Source: Thermithiobacillus tepidarius DSM 3134 (lineage in GTDB: Bacteria > Pseudomonadota > Gammaproteobacteria > Acidithiobacillales > Thermithiobacillaceae). Taken from it: 64,000 bases of DNA. The translations under genes and the position numbers were made by a program. Shown here in pieces: positions 41,015-50,463 of the stretch. Location of the stretch: NCBI RefSeq assembly GCF_000423825.1, contig NZ_AUIS01000003.1, forward strand, positions 232,636 to 296,635. The letters are read 5' to 3'. How positions within the stretch are numbered: position 1 is the stretch's first letter; each line of letters starts with the position of its first letter. The notes beneath the pieces are model-generated. The model ran no database searches. It saw only the letters and a list, made by a program, of their open reading frames with translations, and was not told where the DNA came from.

Positions 41015-41210
41015 GCCACCAACCTTTCGGATTTTCCGAAGATATATACCAACAACAATCGAATTTTATATTAGTTTACAGATGCGTACACTAGCTCCTG
41101 CCGTAGGATGTAACGGGAAACCCCGTAGCCTTTGCCCCTGGCTGCGTTTACCCGCCGGCACCAGCCGGAACGTTGACCAGGGGCATTTTTGAGATTCCAA
41201 GAGGGGAGTC

Positions 41211-42125
41211 ATGAAACGCATCGTACTCTTTGTCCTGACCAACCTGGCCATCATGGTGGTGCTCGGCATCACCGTCAGCGTGCTCGGCGTGGGCCGCTTC
41301 ATCTCGCAGGCGGGGCTGGATCTCACCAGTCTCTTCGCCTTCGCCGCCATTTTCGGCATGGGCGGTTCGTTCCTGTCGCTCGCCATCTCCAAGTGGGTGG
41401 CCAAGATGTCCACCGGCGCCCAGGTGATCGAGCAGCCGCGCAACCAGGCCGAAGCCTGGCTGCTGGAGACGGTGCAGCGCCAGGCGCGGCAGGCCGGCAT
41501 CAAGATGCCGGAAGTGGCGATCTATGACTCCCCGGAGCCGAACGCCTTCGCCACCGGCCCGAGCCGCAACAACGCGCTGGTGGCGGTGAGCACCGGCCTG
41601 TTGCACAGCATGCGCGAGGATGAGGTGGAGGCGGTGCTGGCCCACGAGGTCAGCCACGTGGCCAATGGCGACATGGTGACGCTGGCGCTGATCCAGGGCG
41701 TGGTGAACACCTTCGTGATCATGATCGCCAAGATCGTCGGCTACGCCGTCGACCGCTTCCTCTCCTCCAACAGCGACGAGGAATACCAGGGCCCCGGCAT
41801 CGCCTACTGGGTGACCAGCATCGCCGCCGAGATCCTGCTGGGCTTCCTGGCCACCATGATCGTCATGTGGTTCAGCCGCCGCCGCGAGTTCCGGGCGGAT
41901 GCCGGCGGCGCCGGCCTGGCCGGCCGCAGCAAGATGATCGCCGCCCTGGAGCGCCTGCGCGCCATGCAGGAGCCCTCTCACCTGCCGTCGCAGATGGCCG
42001 CCTTCGGCATCAAGGGCGGCGCGGCGTCGGGGCTGATGAAGCTCTTCCTGTCCCACCCGCCCCTGGAGGAGCGCATCGCCGCCCTGCGCGCCAGCGCCGG
42101 CCGCAACCCGGTGTTCCAGGACTGA
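41211..42125 (+). CDS. htpX: Membrane-bound zinc metalloprotease HtpX
   Basis: Encodes 304 residues with four hydrophobic segments. Zinc site HEVSH near residue 145 and a downstream Glu ([11 protein letters not shown]). HtpX degrades misfolded inner-membrane proteins and is usually induced by envelope or heat stress. GGGAGTC precedes the ATG. A zf-TFIIB-like gene follows 56 nt later. Confidence 0.95.
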   Translation: MKRIVLFVLTNLAIMVVLGITVSVLGVGRFISQAGLDLTSLFAFAAIFGMGGSFLSLAISKWVAKMSTGAQVIEQPRNQAEAWLLETVQRQARQAGIKMPEVAIYDSPEPNAFATGPSRNNALVAVSTGLLHSMREDEVEAVLAHEVSHVANGDMVTLALIQGVVNTFVIMIAKIVGYAVDRFLSSNSDEEYQGPGIAYWVTSIAAEILLGFLATMIVMWFSRRREFRADAGGAGLAGRSKMIAALERLRAMQEPSHLPSQMAAFGIKGGAASGLMKLFLSHPPLEERIAALRASAGRNPVFQD

Positions 42126-42181
42126 CGCTACCGCGAAGGCGCCTCCGGGCGCCTTTCGCTTTTTCCGAGAGGAGCAAGCCC

Positions 42182-42445
42182 ATGAAATGTCCGATCTGCA
42201 ATGTGGAATTGAAGCTGGCGGAACGCCAGGGCATCGAAATCGACTACTGCCCCCAGTGCCGCGGCGTGTGGCTGGACCGCGGCGAGCTGGACAAGCTCAT
42301 CGAACGCTCCGCCACGACCGCAGCCCCCCAGCCGCAGCCCAGCCCTTACCCGCCGCAGCACGCCGACAGCCACTATCATCACGGCGGCCACTACCGCAAG
42401 AAAAAGCACAAGTCTTTCCTTGGCGAGCTGTTTGATTTCGATTGA
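42182..42445 (+). CDS. zf-TFIIB-like zinc-ribbon protein
   Basis: Encodes 87 residues. Two CxxC pairs (MKCPICNVEL ... DYCPQCRGVWLDRGELDKLI) form the zf-TFIIB ribbon. A Pro/Gln linker with many His (HADSHYHHGGHYRKKKHK) and a FLGELFDFD C-terminus follow. The family is common and unstudied. GAGAGGAG lies before ATG 42182; co-directional with htpX. Confidence 0.85.
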   Translation: MKCPICNVELKLAERQGIEIDYCPQCRGVWLDRGELDKLIERSATTAAPQPQPSPYPPQHADSHYHHGGHYRKKKHKSFLGELFDFD

Positions 42446-43105
42446 AGCCGCGGCGTGAACCTGGCGCAGCTTGGTTGAGAGAGGTAACGGGTTGCGCCCG
42501 CGATGTGCGGGCGGATGGCAGGCAAGCTCACTCCGTAGCCTAGGTGCCGGTCCGCCCCGAACACCCTCTCCCGCCGGGAGAGGGCCGGGTAAGGAGCAAT
42601 GCAACGAGCGTTCCGGCAGCAACCCTAGGTCGCGCTACAACTGCCGGCGGTGGGAGTGGGCTTGCCCGCGATTCAATGCGGCGGCCGCTACGGCGGATCG
42701 CGAGCAAGCTCGCTCCTGTCGCCGGTGGCGACAGCGGGGTTCAGGGTTTGGTTTTTCCACCCCGCTGTCCCGCCGGGCCGGCGGGAAATGTAGGAGCGAG
42801 CTTGCTCGCGACTGCTTCCCGATCGGCACAGTGGATCGCGAGCAAGCTTGCTCCTACAGCCAATGGCGGCAGCAACGAGCGAGCGTCTGTCTGAGTCAGC
42901 GCGGCCGGCGAGTCAGGCAACGGGCGTTGCCCGTTTTCGCGAGCCGCAGGCGAGCGTGAACGCAGCGAACGGCAAAACAAGTGCAGCGAGAGCGTCCAAG
43001 CGATTTGCTGTCGGGTAACCCCCGACACCTAACCAGCGCGGGCGCCAACCCGCTCCAACTCTAAATCGACTGGCTGAACCAAACCCAGCCCACTCTACCC
43101 CTCAT
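42446..43105. repeat. 660-nt intergenic region packed with REP palindromes
   Basis: No gene. Contains a CCTCTCCCGCCGGGAGAGG palindrome (42564-42584) and at least four copies of the GGAGCGNGCTNGCNCGC family: 42651-42672, 42697-42717 (inverted), 42790-42811 and 42835-42857 (inverted). The last two flank the linker CGATCGGCACAGTGGATCGC (42820-42839), also present at 11346. Apparent ORFs here are translations of the repeats. Confidence 0.85.
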
Positions 43106-43372
43106 CTACCCCTCAGCCGCCGACCCGGCCTCCGCCCCCGCCTGCTTGGACGCCCCGGCGGGCTGCTGGTTTTGCTGCGTCTGCGCGGACTGGGGTACCT
43201 GGGCAGGCGCGTGGAGCGCGGCAGAGGCTTGGGAAACGCCGGTGGAATCGGTGAGCAGACTGGCGAAGATCACGCTGAACAGCGAGGCCCACGCCAACAC
43301 GGTGAGCACGACGACCACGTAGAGGGGACTGCTCTGCCACCACCGTTTCTTTTTTAACGTCTGATCATGCAT
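43106..43372 (-). CDS. Small single-span membrane protein
   Basis: Encodes 88 residues: a basic N-terminus (MHDQTLKKKRWWQSS), one membrane helix (LYVVVVLTVLAWASLFSVIF) and a Gln/Ala-rich soluble tail. Family unknown. AGAGGAG about 9 nt from ATG 43372. It precedes nothing on its strand within 100 nt. Confidence 0.6.
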   Translation of the reverse strand: MHDQTLKKKRWWQSSPLYVVVVLTVLAWASLFSVIFASLLTDSTGVSQASAALHAPAQVPQSAQTQQNQQPAGASKQAGAEAGSAAEG

Positions 43373-43542
43373 GTACAGGTACTCCTCTGGCTATCGCCTG
43401 ATGAATCATGGCCTGGGACCGGCCGGCCTGCTTTCAGCATAGCCCCGCGCCGGATGGCGGGCGAGGGGCAAATGCCGGATGAGGGTGTGGGAGGCCTCGC
43501 CGCGCAGGGCCGGGTACAGGCCGCTGCCGTGGCGGTCGGTGC

Positions 43543-43989
43543 CTAAGGTGCAGGCGCGGAGGCGCCCGCTTCCGCGCCGGGCCGCCCGGCCGCCCCCGCC
43601 GGCATGCTCATGTCGGCAGGGCCATGTTCGCTCAAGCGCGCAAAGGCCTGCTCGGTCTTGTTCTCGTTGACCCGCACCGCCACCACCGCTCCGCCCCGAC
43701 GCACGCCGTCGAGATAGTTGCTCAGCATGACCGCGCTGATGCCTTCGCGGCTGCGCACATCCGCCGTACCTACCTCTTCCAGCACGGCGCGCAGGCCGTC
43801 CAGGGGATCGGTGCCGGGATGGGCCGAGGCTCCGCCCTGTTCGAGGCGGAAATCATCGCCCGGGCCAAAGCTCTCTTCCCAGGCGAAGAGATCGATGTCG
43901 GCCCGCGCAAAGCCGTCGTTCACCAGCTCCAGCACCAGCCGCCCCGCGTCGGCGGCATTGTCGTAGAATCCCACCACTTTACTGATCAT
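43543..43989 (-). CDS. General-stress-protein-like (YflT/17M-like domain) protein A
   Basis: Encodes 148 residues. MISKVVGFYDNAADAGRLVL start, FARADIDLFA, then GVRRGGAVVAVRVNENKTEQ matches the general stress protein 17M-like fold shared with the three related proteins at 45.5, 56.9 and 57.7 kb. Unlike those, its tail is Pro/Ala/Gly-rich without DRR motifs. A regulatory or structural role in stress is inferred. Confidence 0.7.
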   Translation of the reverse strand: MISKVVGFYDNAADAGRLVLELVNDGFARADIDLFAWEESFGPGDDFRLEQGGASAHPGTDPLDGLRAVLEEVGTADVRSREGISAVMLSNYLDGVRRGGAVVAVRVNENKTEQAFARLSEHGPADMSMPAGAAGRPGAEAGASAPAP

Positions 43990-44229
43990 GGCACCTCCTC
44001 GTCATTCAGTGACGACCCGGCATTGCAGAGATGCAGCGCCAGGGCCCGCGCAGGGCTCACGCCAGCGCCCCGTACCACATAGACCCGGCGCTGCGCCGAT
44101 AATTTCCGGTTGCTTGTCCGGGGGCACCCAAAGCTACAGCCCGGGTGGCCTTGACATGGGATGTGCTGGGGGATGCGCCACGGGACGACGATAGCGGCGG
44201 GCCCGGCGCGCGGAGCCCGCCGCTGCGCT

Positions 44230-44394
44230 TCAGGCGGGCGGGCGCCGGCCCATGACCAAGGCGACGACGAACATGATCAGGAACAGGATGAAGAGGATCT
44301 TGGCAATGGAAGCCGCCGCGCCGGCAATGCCTCCGAAGCCCAGCACCCCCGCGATGATGGCGACGACCAGAAACACCAAAGCCCAATGTAGCAT
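44230..44394 (-). CDS. DUF1328 small membrane protein (YtjA-like)
   Basis: Encodes 54 residues, two membrane helices ([40 protein letters not shown]) ending GRRPPA. DUF1328/YtjA proteins are small and widespread and often stress-linked. AAGGAGG before ATG 44394 fixes the start. Confidence 0.9.
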   Translation of the reverse strand: MLHWALVFLVVAIIAGVLGFGGIAGAAASIAKILFILFLIMFVVALVMGRRPPA

Positions 44395-44548
44395 GGCTGC
44401 CTCCTTGCTTCGCAGTGAAACCGAACGGCCCGCAGGCCGCGTGGCATGGGATCGATCCAGCCATTGTCGGCCGACTGGCCACTTGACGCACCCAACTTTT
44501 GGACCGTGTCCAGACTTTTTGCCCAGGACCTTCGGCCAACGGCAGCCC

Positions 44549-45166
44549 CTAACGGGGCCACGCCGCCTGCATGCCATCCAGCATGAACTGGACGGCCAGC
44601 GCGGCAAGCAGCAGACCCAGTATGCGGCTCAGGGCGTGGGTGCCGGTTTCGCCCAACAGGCGCACCAGCAGGGGTGCGAAAAGCAGGGACAGCAGGGCCA
44701 GCCCGAGCACGCCCAGCAGGGCGGCCAGCATCCCCATCAGCACCAGCGGCCCGGGACGGCCGGCCGCCATCAGCAGGACGGTGGTCAGAGCGCCTGGCCC
44801 GGCGATCAGCGGGAAAGCCAGCGGAAAGACGGAGATATCCTCCTTGCGCGCCGCCTCCACGCGCTCCTGGGCGGTGGTGGCGCGGATACCCGACTGGCGG
44901 GCGAAGATCATGTCGATGGCGAGCAGGAAAAGCAGCACGCCGCCGGCAATGCGAAAGGCCGGCAGGCCGATGCCCAGCACGCGCAGCAGCTCGACGCCGA
45001 AGAGAAAGAAGACGAGCAGCATGGCCAGGGCGATGGCGGTGCCTTTGAAGGCCATCCGGCGCACCTGGGCCGGCTCCTCGCCGTAGGTCAGTGCAACGAA
45101 GAGCAGCGCCAGTCCCACCGGGTCCACCACGATCAGCAGCACCGTAAAGGCATGCAGAATGTCCAT
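44549..45166 (-). CDS. MarC-family integral membrane protein
   Basis: Encodes 205 residues with six membrane helices. Signatures: [19 protein letters not shown] and [20 protein letters not shown]. MarC/UPF0056 proteins are of unknown function; earlier links to multiple antibiotic resistance were withdrawn. Lies between the terminator at 45202 and the DUF1328 gene. Confidence 0.9.
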   Translation of the reverse strand: MDILHAFTVLLIVVDPVGLALLFVALTYGEEPAQVRRMAFKGTAIALAMLLVFFLFGVELLRVLGIGLPAFRIAGGVLLFLLAIDMIFARQSGIRATTAQERVEAARKEDISVFPLAFPLIAGPGALTTVLLMAAGRPGPLVLMGMLAALLGVLGLALLSLLFAPLLVRLLGETGTHALSRILGLLLAALAVQFMLDGMQAAWPR

Positions 45167-45201
45167 GGGAACAGTTTAGCAGGACAGCGCAAGGGTGCCT
45201 G

Positions 45202-45239
45202 CCGCAGAAAAAGGCCCCGATCGGGGCCTTTTTCTGCGG
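45202..45239 (-). terminator. Perfect 38-bp palindromic terminator
   Basis: Two 19-base halves are exact inverted complements (CCGCAGAAAAAGGCCCCGA is the left half), with A and T runs around a GC stem, so it can stop transcription in both directions. It lies directly after the CsbD stop codon. Confidence 0.9.
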
Positions 45240-45249
45240 AAGCGAAGCC

Positions 45250-45447
45250 TCAGTGGGTCCGGAAGAAGTCGTCCACCTCCCGTTCCGCCTCGTCCCGGGT
45301 ACGGCCGTAGCGTTCCTGAATCACGCCGACCATTTTGTCGCGCTCGCCGGCGATGCGGTCGAGCTCATCGTCGGTCAGCATGCCCCACTTGCGCTTGACC
45401 TCGCCCTTGAGCTGATTCCACTTGCCCTTGAGAATGTCTTCGTTCAT
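45250..45447 (-). CDS. CsbD-family stress protein
   Basis: Encodes 65 residues: MNEDILKGKWNQLKGEVKRK and WGMLTDDELDRIAGERDKMV are near-consensus CsbD. These small helical proteins are induced by general stress. AAGGAGG precedes ATG 45447. Confidence 0.92.
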   Translation of the reverse strand: MNEDILKGKWNQLKGEVKRKWGMLTDDELDRIAGERDKMVGVIQERYGRTRDEAEREVDDFFRTH

Positions 45448-45527
45448 GGAGCGCCTCCTTTTTCTGAATGAGTGGATACAAACAATGAGACCCGCAAATG
45501 ATCCACGGGTTGCACAGCAAGCTGCGG

Positions 45528-46106
45528 TCAGCCAGGGAAAGCCGCCATTTCGCCGCGGCGCCGCTCGATGCCGCTGCGCCGTTCCGCCGCGTAGCCATGG
45601 CGGCTGCCCGAGCGCCGGTCGGGGATCATCCGCCGCTCGGCGCCGCGCCAAGCCGGCGCACCGGCCGCCATGCCGGTCTGCCCACTCGCCCAATCACTCT
45701 GCAGCCAGGCGGCCGCCCGCTCACCCACGTCCACGGCACCGTGGCTGCGCAGGATGTCCATGACCGTGTCGGCCTGCTCCGAAGTGCTCCGCACCGCGAG
45801 CATGATCCCGCCCCGGCGCACGCCTTCGGCGTAAATGGACGCCGCCTCCGGATCGACCGGCGCGCGCGTTCTGGCATCCACGAGACCGACGTCCGCCAGC
45901 AGGTTGCGCACGCCGGCCATTAGGGCATCGCCGAGATGGGTGGATACCGGGCTGCCCTCCGGCTGATACTCTCCACCGATGCCGACGCGCTCGTGCCTGC
46001 CATGCACCTCTAGGGCGTCGCCGCCGAAGCCGCGGCGTTCCAGTTCCCGCACCGCGCCTTCCGCCGCGGCGCGACTGTCAAAGAGTCCGATCACTCGCCT
46101 GTCCAT
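45528..46106 (-). CDS. General-stress-protein-like (YflT/17M-like) protein B with DRR tail
   Basis: Encodes 192 residues. Starts RRVIGLFDSRAAAEGAVREL; includes YAEGVRRGGIMLAVRSTSEQ and HGAVDVGERAAAW, closely matching the proteins at 56.9 and 57.7 kb. The tail is Arg-rich: ERRMIPDRRSGSRHG, ERRSGIERRRGEM. Next to CsbD, supporting a stress role. ATG at 46106. Confidence 0.72.
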   Translation of the reverse strand: MDRRVIGLFDSRAAAEGAVRELERRGFGGDALEVHGRHERVGIGGEYQPEGSPVSTHLGDALMAGVRNLLADVGLVDARTRAPVDPEAASIYAEGVRRGGIMLAVRSTSEQADTVMDILRSHGAVDVGERAAAWLQSDWASGQTGMAAGAPAWRGAERRMIPDRRSGSRHGYAAERRSGIERRRGEMAAFPG

Positions 46107-46259
46107 GTCGTTTCTCCTCTTTGTTTCTCCCGGCCGTGCGCCAACGCGCCGGCCATGGCAAGGGTCTCTATCTCAAAAGGCAAAACGGCGGTGCCGAAAG
46201 TTCAGCGGCATACGCCGCAGGGAGGACCCGGCAGGCAGCCCGCCCCGGTGGATCGCAAA

Positions 46260-47523
46260 GTCCGTCGAAACTGCTTAATATCCCTGCCTTGCTGCAGGCC
46301 GCGGGCATTATCGGCGTGCTGGCGAGCCGGCAGGTCAAAGGCTCCCAGGATTTTTTCCTGGCGGGGCGGAGTTTGCCGCTGTACATCTCCACCGCCGCCC
46401 TCTTCGCCACTTGGTTCGGATCGGAAACGGTGCTGCGCGCGCCGGCCAAGATCGCCGAGGAGGGTCTCCTGGGCGCCATCGACGATCCCTTCGGAGCCGC
46501 CCTGTGCCTCATGCTGCTCGGGCTCTTCTACGCCCGACCCCTGTACCGGATGGCGCTCCTGACCTTCGGTGACTTCTACCGGGTGCGCTACGGCCGGCGC
46601 ACGGAAGTGCTCGCCAGCCTATTGATGATTCCGTCCTATTTCGGCTGGATTGCCGCGCAAATGGTGGCGCTGGGCATCATCCTGAACGTCGTCCTGGAGA
46701 TTCCCACGCCCGCCGCCATCCTGGCGGCGTCGCGGGTGGAGGTCTTCTACACTTTCCTGGGCGGCATGTGGGCAGTGTCCCTGACCGATTTCGTGCAGAC
46801 CCTCGTCATCATCGCCGGCCTCCTGTTCGCCTTCCACGAACTGGCGCCCGCCCAAGGAATATCAGCTTTCATCGCGGAGCTGCCGGCGGACACGCTGCGC
46901 TTCACGCCCGAACCCCGCCTGCGGGACATTCTGCTCTACCTGACCGCCTGGATCACCATCGGCCTCGGCTCCATTCCGGGGCAGGACGTGTTCCAGCGGC
47001 TCATGTCGTCGCGCTCGGCGCGGGTGGCCGTGTGGTCGGCCCTGCTGGCCTGACTGATGTGTCTGAGCATCGCCCTCGTGCCGCTGGCTTTGGGGCTCTT
47101 CGTGCAGGCGGCGCACCCGGAACTGCTGATCACCGATCCGCAACTCGCCCTGCCGGCGGCCATCCGGGCATACGCCAGCCTGCCCACGCAGGTCCTCTTC
47201 TTCGTTGCCCTGCTCTCCGCCGGCATGAGCACAGCCAGCGGCGCCCTGATCCTGGCCCTGGCCAACAGCAACATCTACGAGCTGGTCGGCGCCTCCGCCG
47301 CGCTGACGCTGGTATCCCTGTTCGTCCCCCGGACGGCCGGGCTTTATCTGAAGCAGGCCAACACCGGCGGCGCCGTGCTGCCGATAGTGGCATGCTGGCG
47401 TGGATCACGGGCGAGTTCGTCCTGGATGCGGAACTGGCCCTCCTCTACGGATTGGGAGCCAGCATGCTGGGCATGATGATGGGCATTCCCCTGGGCAGAC
47501 GTACCGCCGGGGCCGACGCTTAG
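46260..47523 (+). pseudogene. Sodium:solute symporter family pseudogene
   Basis: Clear SSS-family sequence (LASRQVKGSQDFFLAGRSLP; MVALGIILNVV; GSIPGQDVFQRLMSSRSARV; NSNIYELVGASAALTLVSLF) with several lesions. There is no start and the N-terminus is out of frame. An in-frame TGA sits at 47051-47053 before LMCLSIALVP. About 45 codons seem missing between TASGALILA and NSNIYELVG. A frameshift near 47385 moves the last part (MLAWITGEFV...) to another frame. Non-functional. Confidence 0.85.
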
Positions 47524-47598
47524 CGCAACGACGGCTGCCGGACGTGCCGCACGTCCGGCAGCCTGGAACCTGCCGAAGGGACAGGGCGGGATGCCCGG

Positions 47599-47970
47599 TC
47601 AGGACAGCATCAGCGGCTTCGGTCCCTTGCCTTCCGGGCCCATCTTGGAAAAGACGTTCACCAGCTCGGCACGCGCCTCGCTGAGCACCTTGGCCAATTG
47701 GGTCGGCGGCAGATGGTCCATCTGCACCAGTGCATCGTCCGGGTTGACGGTGTGTTTCACTTTGTAATAGGCCAGCTCGAGCACCAACAGCTTGATGCCC
47801 TCCATCAGCTGCTTTTGGCTGCCCTGCCGAATGGCATCGTCCAGCTGCTGATTGAGCTCTTCGAAGTTCGGCGAGCGGAGCTTGGGCTGCAACGGGTTGA
47901 CGAGCTCCTGCACGTACTCCACGATCTCATAACGCTGTTTATCGCTCAGATTCAGTCCATAAGCGCTCAT
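47599..47970 (-). CDS. Hypothetical cytosolic protein
   Basis: Encodes 123 residues, mostly helical (SDKQRYEIVEYVQELVNPLQ; LMEGIKLLVLELAYYKVKHT; LPPTQLAKVLSEARAELV). No signal or membrane segment. Not recognised. ATG 47970 has GGGGGAAA upstream; two earlier in-frame Met codons lack one. Confidence 0.6.
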   Translation of the reverse strand: MSAYGLNLSDKQRYEIVEYVQELVNPLQPKLRSPNFEELNQQLDDAIRQGSQKQLMEGIKLLVLELAYYKVKHTVNPDDALVQMDHLPPTQLAKVLSEARAELVNVFSKMGPEGKGPKPLMLS

Positions 47971-48100
47971 GATTTCCCCCCTTTTTGATAAAGCCACCAC
48001 CGGTCGCATCACTTTATTACCGTGTGGCCGACGAGGATACAGACGTTAGTCTGTCCCCGAGGCAGGGGGTACGGCACGGCTTTTTCCAAGCTGCGGCGCG

Positions 48101-48472
48101 CTAGTCTTTCTTGGGCTTTGCCGGGATGCCCGGCGGCATGGCGATGGGCTCCTGCATGTTGGCCGGCGCGCCGGGATCGAAGGCCTCATTGGCCGAGGGC
48201 GCTCGCTGCGCCGGGGTCTTGATCGGCTGCTCATCGGGCACGCCGGCCGGTTGGCTGATCACGTCGCCCGAGCGCGGCGGCCCCGCATCGCGGCTGCCGC
48301 CGGGCGGCTGGACGGGCGCGGTAGTCGGCGGATAGATGACGAAAGACCGCTCCCCCACCACCGCCTGCGTGCCCACCGTGTGCTTCTGCAGGGGGGCGCC
48401 CGCGGGCGGCTGATTCGCGCAGGCGACCAGGAAGGCCGGGAGGGCGAATGCGGATAAGCGTTTGATGTCCAT
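48101..48472 (-). CDS. Small lipoprotein with ANMQ-PIAMPPG C-terminal motif (1)
   Basis: Encodes 123 residues. Lipobox LVAC at residue ~18 (MDIKRLSAFALPAFLVACAN). The mature part is Pro-rich (SFVIYPPTTAPVQPPGG) and ends in PANMQEPIAMPPGIPAKPKK. The same final motif ends the 49-residue lipoprotein at 54620. GAGGAGAACG before ATG 48472. Function unknown; outer-membrane or periplasmic face expected. Confidence 0.72.
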   Translation of the reverse strand: MDIKRLSAFALPAFLVACANQPPAGAPLQKHTVGTQAVVGERSFVIYPPTTAPVQPPGGSRDAGPPRSGDVISQPAGVPDEQPIKTPAQRAPSANEAFDPGAPANMQEPIAMPPGIPAKPKKD

Positions 48473-48498
48473 GGCGCGTTCTCCTCGCTGCTTAACAG

Positions 48499-48525
48499 TT
48501 AAGAGCACGCGGACCGACAAAAGTT
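48499..48525 (-). promoter_or_regulatory. Putative ECF (sigma-E-like) promoter for lipoprotein 1
   Basis: On the minus strand AACTT (complement of 48521-48525), a 16-nt spacer, and TCTTAA (complement of 48499-48504), about 27 nt before the ATG. The lipoprotein gene at 54620 has the same AACTT-N16-TCTCAA arrangement within a longer similar block. Resembles RpoE-type GAACTT-N16-TCTRA; inferred. Confidence 0.45.
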
Positions 48526-48550
48526 TTTGCCGGCCGGGACGGGAAAAGCT

Positions 48551-50029
48551 CTACTCGGCGCCGGCGGTCATGGGCACATAGAGGGCGTTGCCGCGGCGAT
48601 TCACCAGCAACGCGAAAGTTTGCCCGGCCTTATAGCGGGAGACCAGCCGATTGAACTGTTCCACGCTCTGCACCGGGTCGTTGTTCACTGCCGTGATCAC
48701 ATCGCCGGGCGTGATGCCCGCAGCGGCAGCCTGGCCGCTCACCTGCTCGACCAGCAAGCCGCCCTTGACCCCCAGTTGCTCCTGCTGGACCGGCGACAGC
48801 TCGCGCAAGGCCAAGCCCAGGGCGTTGTTGCCCCGGGCCGGTCCCGGCGCGGCGGCGCTGCGGGCAGGGGCCGTCAATTCACCGACCACGACGCCGACCT
48901 GCTGGGTGCGGCCCTTGCGCCAGATCTGCAGCGTGGCGCGGCTGCCCGGCTTGGTGGCGGCCACCAGCCGCGGCAGCTCGCTGGCGCCGTCGATGGGCTC
49001 GCCGTTGTACTTGAGGATTACGTCGCCGACCATCAGGCCGGCCCGGTCCGCCGGACCGTTCCGCTCCACCGAGGCGATCAGCGCGCCATTGGCGCTGGCC
49101 AGGCCGAAGGACTTGGCCAGTTCTTCGTTCATATCCTGGATGGCGACGCCCAGCCTCCCGCGGGTGACCTTGCCGTGCTCGCGCAACTGCTTGGCCACTT
49201 CCAGCGCCACATCGATGGGAATGGCGAAGGACAGGCCCATGTAGCCGCCGGTCTGGCTGTAGATCTGCGAATTGATGCCGACCACCTGGCCCTGCAGATT
49301 GAAGAGCGGACCGCCGGAATTGCCCGGGTTAACGGCCACGTCCGTCTGGATGAAGGGCACGTAGTTCTCGGTGGGCAGCTCGCGGCCGACAGCGCTGACG
49401 ATGCCGGCGGTAACGCTGTTCTCGAAGCCGAAGGGCGAGCCGATGGCGGCAACCCATTCGCCTACCTGCAACTGGCGCGGATTGCCCAGATCCACCACCG
49501 GCAGCTTGCTGGCATCGACCTTGAGCAGGGCGATGTCCGTGAGCGGATCGCTGCCGACCACCTTGGCCTTGAACTCGCGCTTGTCCGTCATGCGCACGGT
49601 GATTTCGCTGGCGTCCTGCACCACGTGGGCATTGGTGAGGATATAGCCGTCCGGGCTGATGATGAAGCCGGAGCCCAGGGACTGCGCGGGACCGCGCGGC
49701 CGTCCTCCCTCCGGGTCCATGAAACGGCGGAAAAAGTCGAAAAACGGGTCCTCCTCGTCCGGCAGCCCGGGCATCGGGTGCATGGGCGGCAGGGCATCCC
49801 GACTGGGTTGCTCGATCGTGGTGCTGACATTCACCACAGCCGGTCCCTCCTTTTTGACCAACTGGGTGAAGTCGGGCAGGCCGGCAACGAGCGGCTTGGC
49901 GGGTGTCTGCGCGGTGGGCACGCTGGGGAACGGCTCCCCCTGCTTCTCCACTTTCTGGCACGCCGCCAGGGACAAGGACAGCAGCAGGACGGACAGCATC
50001 TTGCTTGCGACTGCATAGCGACTGATCAA
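48551..50029 (-). CDS. Do-like (DegP/DegQ-type) periplasmic serine protease, lipoprotein
   Basis: Encodes 492 residues. Trypsin-like triad: His in TNAHVVQD near 133, Asp in DPLTDIALLK near 166, Ser in NPGNSGGPLF near 237. Two PDZ domains follow (LGVAIQDMNEELAK; LGVKGGLLVEQVSG). A lipobox (SLSLAAC) at ~24 suggests membrane anchoring, as in a few DegP homologues. Start TTG at 50029 with GGGAGG 5 nt upstream fits a signal peptide (MISRYAVASKMLSVLL). It cleaves misfolded envelope proteins. Confidence 0.93.
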   Translation of the reverse strand: MISRYAVASKMLSVLLLSLSLAACQKVEKQGEPFPSVPTAQTPAKPLVAGLPDFTQLVKKEGPAVVNVSTTIEQPSRDALPPMHPMPGLPDEEDPFFDFFRRFMDPEGGRPRGPAQSLGSGFIISPDGYILTNAHVVQDASEITVRMTDKREFKAKVVGSDPLTDIALLKVDASKLPVVDLGNPRQLQVGEWVAAIGSPFGFENSVTAGIVSAVGRELPTENYVPFIQTDVAVNPGNSGGPLFNLQGQVVGINSQIYSQTGGYMGLSFAIPIDVALEVAKQLREHGKVTRGRLGVAIQDMNEELAKSFGLASANGALIASVERNGPADRAGLMVGDVILKYNGEPIDGASELPRLVAATKPGSRATLQIWRKGRTQQVGVVVGELTAPARSAAAPGPARGNNALGLALRELSPVQQEQLGVKGGLLVEQVSGQAAAAGITPGDVITAVNNDPVQSVEQFNRLVSRYKAGQTFALLVNRRGNALYVPMTAGAE

Positions 50030-50463
50030 AGCGACCTCCCTGGGTGGATGCGGGCTTTTCACGGCTGCAAGCGGTCATCATCATCGACGATGAAGCAGGC
50101 TGCCCAAGCCTCGTCCGGCGCCGCTTCCAGCAGTAACCTGACTGCGGCTCATGAATCCATGATATGCCATAGCATCCTGCTTGATAAAGAGTATCCGGCC
50201 GGACATCGGCACGTCATGGATCGCGCGTCCCAAGGGCACTACCCAGGCGCCAGCCACGACAGGCCCTCACCCTGCCCGCTCCCGGCGGGAGAAGATGTCC
50301 GGGGTGCGCGGGCGGGGTACCGTGCCAAGCGCTGGCGGGCTGGCTCGCGATTTGGTGGCGGCCGGGACGGCGGATCGCGGGCCAGCCCGCTCCTACGACC
50401 GGCGGCAGCGGGGTTCAGGGTTTTGGTTTTTCCACCCGTTGACTGGACCATGCAAGCGCCAAA
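50030..50463. repeat. 434-nt intergenic region with REP elements
   Basis: Between the protease and a kinase gene. Holds an imperfect GGGCTGGCTCGCG copy at 50335-50350 and an inverted full copy at 50374-50396 of the GGAGCGGGCTNGCCCGC family, plus a remnant of the CCGGCGGGAG palindrome near 50280. No gene or clear promoter was found. Confidence 0.7.

Noticed and set aside
42564..42857. Possible CRISPR array
   Set aside because: The repeats are palindromic, alternate in orientation, vary in sequence and have irregular spacing; no cas gene is near.
42471..43028. Several ORFs in the intergenic region after the zf-TFIIB gene
   Set aside because: They translate REP palindromes (recurring LLA-HCADRE-type peptides) and have no ribosome sites.
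46121..47053. Intact 310-residue symporter
   Set aside because: Family members are ~450-500 residues, the N-terminus is out of frame and homology continues past the stop in the same frame.
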